DNA from: Desulfobacterales bacterium
Lineage (GTDB): Bacteria > Desulfobacterota > Desulfobacteria > Desulfobacterales > UBA11574
Direction: 5' to 3'
DNA length: 14,628 nucleotides
NCBI GenBank assembly: GCA_030601485.1
Contig: JAUVTO010000023.1
Coordinates: 1-14,628 of the forward strand
The translations under genes were made by a program, and so were the position numbers. This document shows positions 14,428 to 14,628 of the stretch, one piece after another (position 1 is the stretch's first letter; each line of letters starts with the position of its first letter). Below the pieces are notes generated by a model. It saw only the letters and a program-made list of their open reading frames with translations. It was not told the DNA's origin and did no database searches.

Positions 14428-14628
14428 TTAATAGTTAACCTGCATAAGGAATAACCCATGTGCCGGCGCAGTCACACCGGCAAGGTTGCGATCTTTCGAC
14501 AATAGTATTTTGTTAAAATCATTGGGTGTGATCTTCCCCAGCCCAACATCCACGAGTGTTCCGACAATATTTCGCACCATAAATTTCAAGAAGCCGTTCC
14601 CTTGTATTTTAAAAACCAGATATCCGTC
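14428..14628 (-). CDS. truA: tRNA pseudouridine(38-40) synthase TruA, C-terminal fragment (cut by the window edge)
   Basis: Only the last 66 residues are present; the gene continues past the window's right end. Read on the minus strand it translates to FLKFMVRNIVGTLVDVGLGK, then KDRNLAGVTAPAHGLFLMQVNY and a stop at 14428-14430. This is the conserved C-terminus of TruA, which changes uridines 38-40 in the tRNA anticodon arm to pseudouridine. The MVRNIVGTL helix and the AGVTAPAHGLFL strand are characteristic. The catalytic aspartate lies in the missing N-terminal part. It is convergent with the ClC gene. Confidence 0.93.
   Translation of the reverse strand, partial: DGYLVFKIQGNGFLKFMVRNIVGTLVDVGLGKITPNDFNKILLSKDRNLAGVTAPAHGLFLMQVNY

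Overview
This window looks like chromosome from a Desulfobacterota (former Deltaproteobacteria) organism, probably near Desulfobacterales. The evidence is a small PxxKW-type cysteine-rich protein, a hybrid histidine kinase with an N-terminal sensor of a type I associate with that group, a plant/trypanosome-like long 6-phosphofructokinase, and intergenic DNA full of short palindromic and iterated repeats. This is inference from protein character only; no marker rRNA is present. No phage, CRISPR, tRNA or rRNA gene was seen.

Layout. Positions 1-95 hold a palindrome-rich repeat. On the minus strand, a hybrid sensor kinase (1196-4078) is followed by a SAM-dependent methyltransferase (121-930). Between them lies a 242-bp MITE-like element with 16-bp inverted ends and a TA duplication. 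Deleting it in silico leaves a 21-nt spacer, so the two genes were probably one tight operon. Next on the minus strand is a fused chorismate mutase/prephenate dehydrogenase (tyrA, 4289-5473). A repeat-rich divergent region of about 360 bp follows, then a plus-strand lipoprotein with TPR-like repeats and a periplasmic-binding fold (5833-7815).

A minus-strand pair converges on it: kdsD (arabinose-5-phosphate isomerase, 9216-10190) followed 35 nt later by a 6-phosphofructokinase gene (7855-9180). Divergent from kdsD is a consensus-like sigma-70 promoter, a strong intrinsic terminator in the leader, and a 92-aa cysteine-rich protein (10489-10767) with its own terminator. A class I/II aminotransferase (11067-12386) and a ClC-type chloride channel/transporter with two CBS domains (12457-14274) follow on the plus strand. 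The window ends inside truA (minus strand, C-terminal 66 residues only).

Functions are mostly housekeeping: aromatic amino acid synthesis, sugar phosphate metabolism including the KDO precursor, envelope lipoprotein, ion transport and tRNA modification, plus one signalling unit. The most unusual parts are non-coding: the TA-flanked element in the kinase-methyltransferase spacer, the promoter-terminator leader before the cysteine-rich gene, and the palindrome on the -35 box of the aminotransferase promoter. I see no clear multi-gene novel defence or biosynthetic system.
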